Positions 62,818 through 64,000 of a DNA stretch of 64,000 nt are shown in pieces. Positions within the stretch are counted from its first letter, which is position 1, and each line of letters begins with the position of its first letter. The stretch lies in NCBI GenBank assembly GCA_963556495.2, contig OY747713.1, forward strand, positions 53,640,328 through 53,704,327, in the 5' to 3' direction. Source of the stretch: Valencia hispanica (taxonomy: Eukaryota; Chordata; Actinopteri; Cyprinodontiformes; Valenciidae). Under the pieces are notes generated by a model. That model searched no databases and was not told where the DNA came from. It saw only the letters and a list, made by a program, of their open reading frames with translations. The position numbers and the translations under genes are program-made.

Positions 62818-63636
62818 TTGTGCAAATTATACAGATTGAAAATTTTTAGCTACAGGAGGTTGGGAAGAAATCCCCTAACTGATCCTATTTGGGGTAACTG
62901 GACGGTTTTAAGCTGCATGGTTTTTGTACTATTATTAATATTGAATGTTATATTGCTTCTGAATTGCGACTGGCCCTACAGACATGCAGCTTACTGCCAA
63001 AACACAGACAACCGCCTGCGTCCTAACAGCTCGATAAATTCCAAAAAACACTCAGATATCTGGATAATACAACGTGGCAAAAGATGGGTATCAGACCCTC
63101 ATTTAGGCGTTAAAGATGAAGACCCTCTGCATGGATACCATCTTAATCAGTGGTATAACTATGTGGAGATTCTTGCAAGATCGAAGAATTATTCTAACTG
63201 CTATGTGTGTTCTATCATGCCAACGAGCTCCTCTCAACCTGTATTGGATCCATTCCCATTGTCATTTAGGAGTTCTTATTGTGTATTCCAGACTGATGTG
63301 AAGCGCTATGGGCGTCATCAGATTAACTGGAACAACTGTACTTTAGTGTCCTACTTGTGTCCTCAAAATTTCACAGCATATAAACTCCTTAGTGCACTTG
63401 AACCACTTGCAACGTTTCCACAATCTTTTTTGGGGGTTGCACATTTAAAATCCTCTATGACTTTTCCAGCTTGTTTTCATAGCAACGGGACAAGGAATCT
63501 AGGACGATTGTCTCCGTTCAGATGCCAAAAATTGTACACCCCTAAAAAGTGTGTCCATAGTAGTTACACTACAAGTCAAACCTTAGATCAAAATGACTTA
63601 GACTTAGACTTAACTCCCTTCATCCTTTTGGGATGA
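62818..63636 (+). pseudogene. env: provirus B env, surface-subunit part only
   Basis: An open frame of 272 codons. Residues of about 28-50 form a hydrophobic signal-anchor helix, and a Cys-rich ectodomain with several N-glycosylation sites follows. The first codon of the open stretch is not ATG. The gene ends at TGA (63634-63636) before any cleavage site or transmembrane subunit, and LINE sequence follows about 100 bases later, so the gene is truncated and cannot encode a complete envelope. Confidence 0.78.
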
Positions 63637-63640
63637 CTCC

Positions 63641-64000
63641 CTCAGGGAAATTAACATTTCCAGCAGCAAACAAACAGCAAACAAAAGGATGGAGTAAGAT
63701 GAATAAACATATACAGAACGTTTGATTAAATTATATATATAATATATTGCACTGTGGCTACTGCTCCTTCCCTTCTGTCCTCCCTATTTCCTCCTCCCCC
63801 CAAGTGAGGAGTTGAAGAGGGTGATTGCTCAGTGTCCTCATCTCTGCCACCGTCACCAGAGAGTCCAGCTTCATGCTGACCACAGAGACGGCCCGCCTGA
63901 TCAGTTTATCCAATCTGGATCTGTCCTTCTTGGATATGCCCCCCCAGCACACCACGGTGTAAAAGAGGACGCTGGCAACTACAGACTGGTAAAACATCCC
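63641..64000 (-). mobile_element. CR1/Rex1-group LINE 3' fragment, running out of the window
   Basis: The minus strand encodes a reverse-transcriptase C-terminus (VLFYTVVCWGGISKKDRSRL, then LDKLIRRAVSVVSMKLDSLV). It resembles VESVISSAVICWGSSIRARD in the Rex1-like element at 19120 but is another family. The frame 63997-63758 is open. The 3'UTR lies left of 63758, and the exact junction with provirus B is between 63637 and 63745. Confidence 0.7.

Larger units (their letters stand above)
54851..63640 (+). mobile_element. endogenous retrovirus B, 3'-truncated
   Basis: The plus-strand provirus has 5' LTR (about 54851-55503), tRNA-Val-type primer site (55507-55528), leader, gag, pro, pol and the first part of env (62818-63636). 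No transmembrane subunit, polypurine tract or 3' LTR is present, and a LINE fragment follows. The protein sequences are related to provirus A but clearly distinct, including a different primer tRNA. Several frameshifts and stops are found, though gag, pro and integrase retain long frames, so it looks younger than A. Confidence 0.85.

Overview
The window looks like a ray-finned (teleost) fish chromosome. It holds one recognisable host gene, the 3' two-thirds of an intron-rich syntaxin-12 (stx12) gene on the + strand (exons between 1683 and 10587). The rest is mostly fish-type transposable elements: Rex1-like, Rex3/RTE, L2, L1 and I/Nimb-like LINEs, tRNA-derived SINEs, hAT-like MITEs, Tc1/mariner elements and endogenous retroviruses. 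There are no prokaryotic features. I cannot name the species.

Region 1-11.3 kb: six stx12 exons with good splice sites encode the Habc/linker tail, the full Qa-SNARE motif and the C-terminal membrane anchor. The upstream exons lie outside the window. The introns carry a Rex1-like LINE with a SINE inside it, a Rex3 piece, an L2 element that received two further insertions, two hAT-like MITEs and a Tc1 remnant.

Region 11.3-25 kb: a + strand L1 element (ORF1 open, ORF2 broken) was entered by an L2, a SINE tail and a nearly full-length Rex1-like LINE. An inverted SINE composite and poorly identifiable sequence follow.

Region 25-40 kb: an internally deleted retrovirus copy with two LTR remnants comes first. 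A - strand L1 follows, carrying two L2 copies (one with an open 710-codon frame) and an hAT MITE with perfect ends. Then comes an I/Nimb-like LINE that has lost its reverse transcriptase, and the 3' end of another L1.

Region 40-64 kb: a nest. Provirus A (- strand, tRNA-Lys-type primer site) inserted into the L1 at 40378. It was later broken by a near-intact Tc1 transposon in env and by a 3.6-kb element with inverted repeats of about 0.5 kb in its leader. Its 5' LTR is cut after about 70 bp by provirus B (+ strand, tRNA-Val-type primer site), which runs gag-pro-pol-env and is itself truncated in env by another LINE fragment at the window end. Both proviruses carry many stops and frameshifts and are fossils.

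All identifications come from reading the sequence. Boundaries without a target-site duplication or a terminal motif are approximate.
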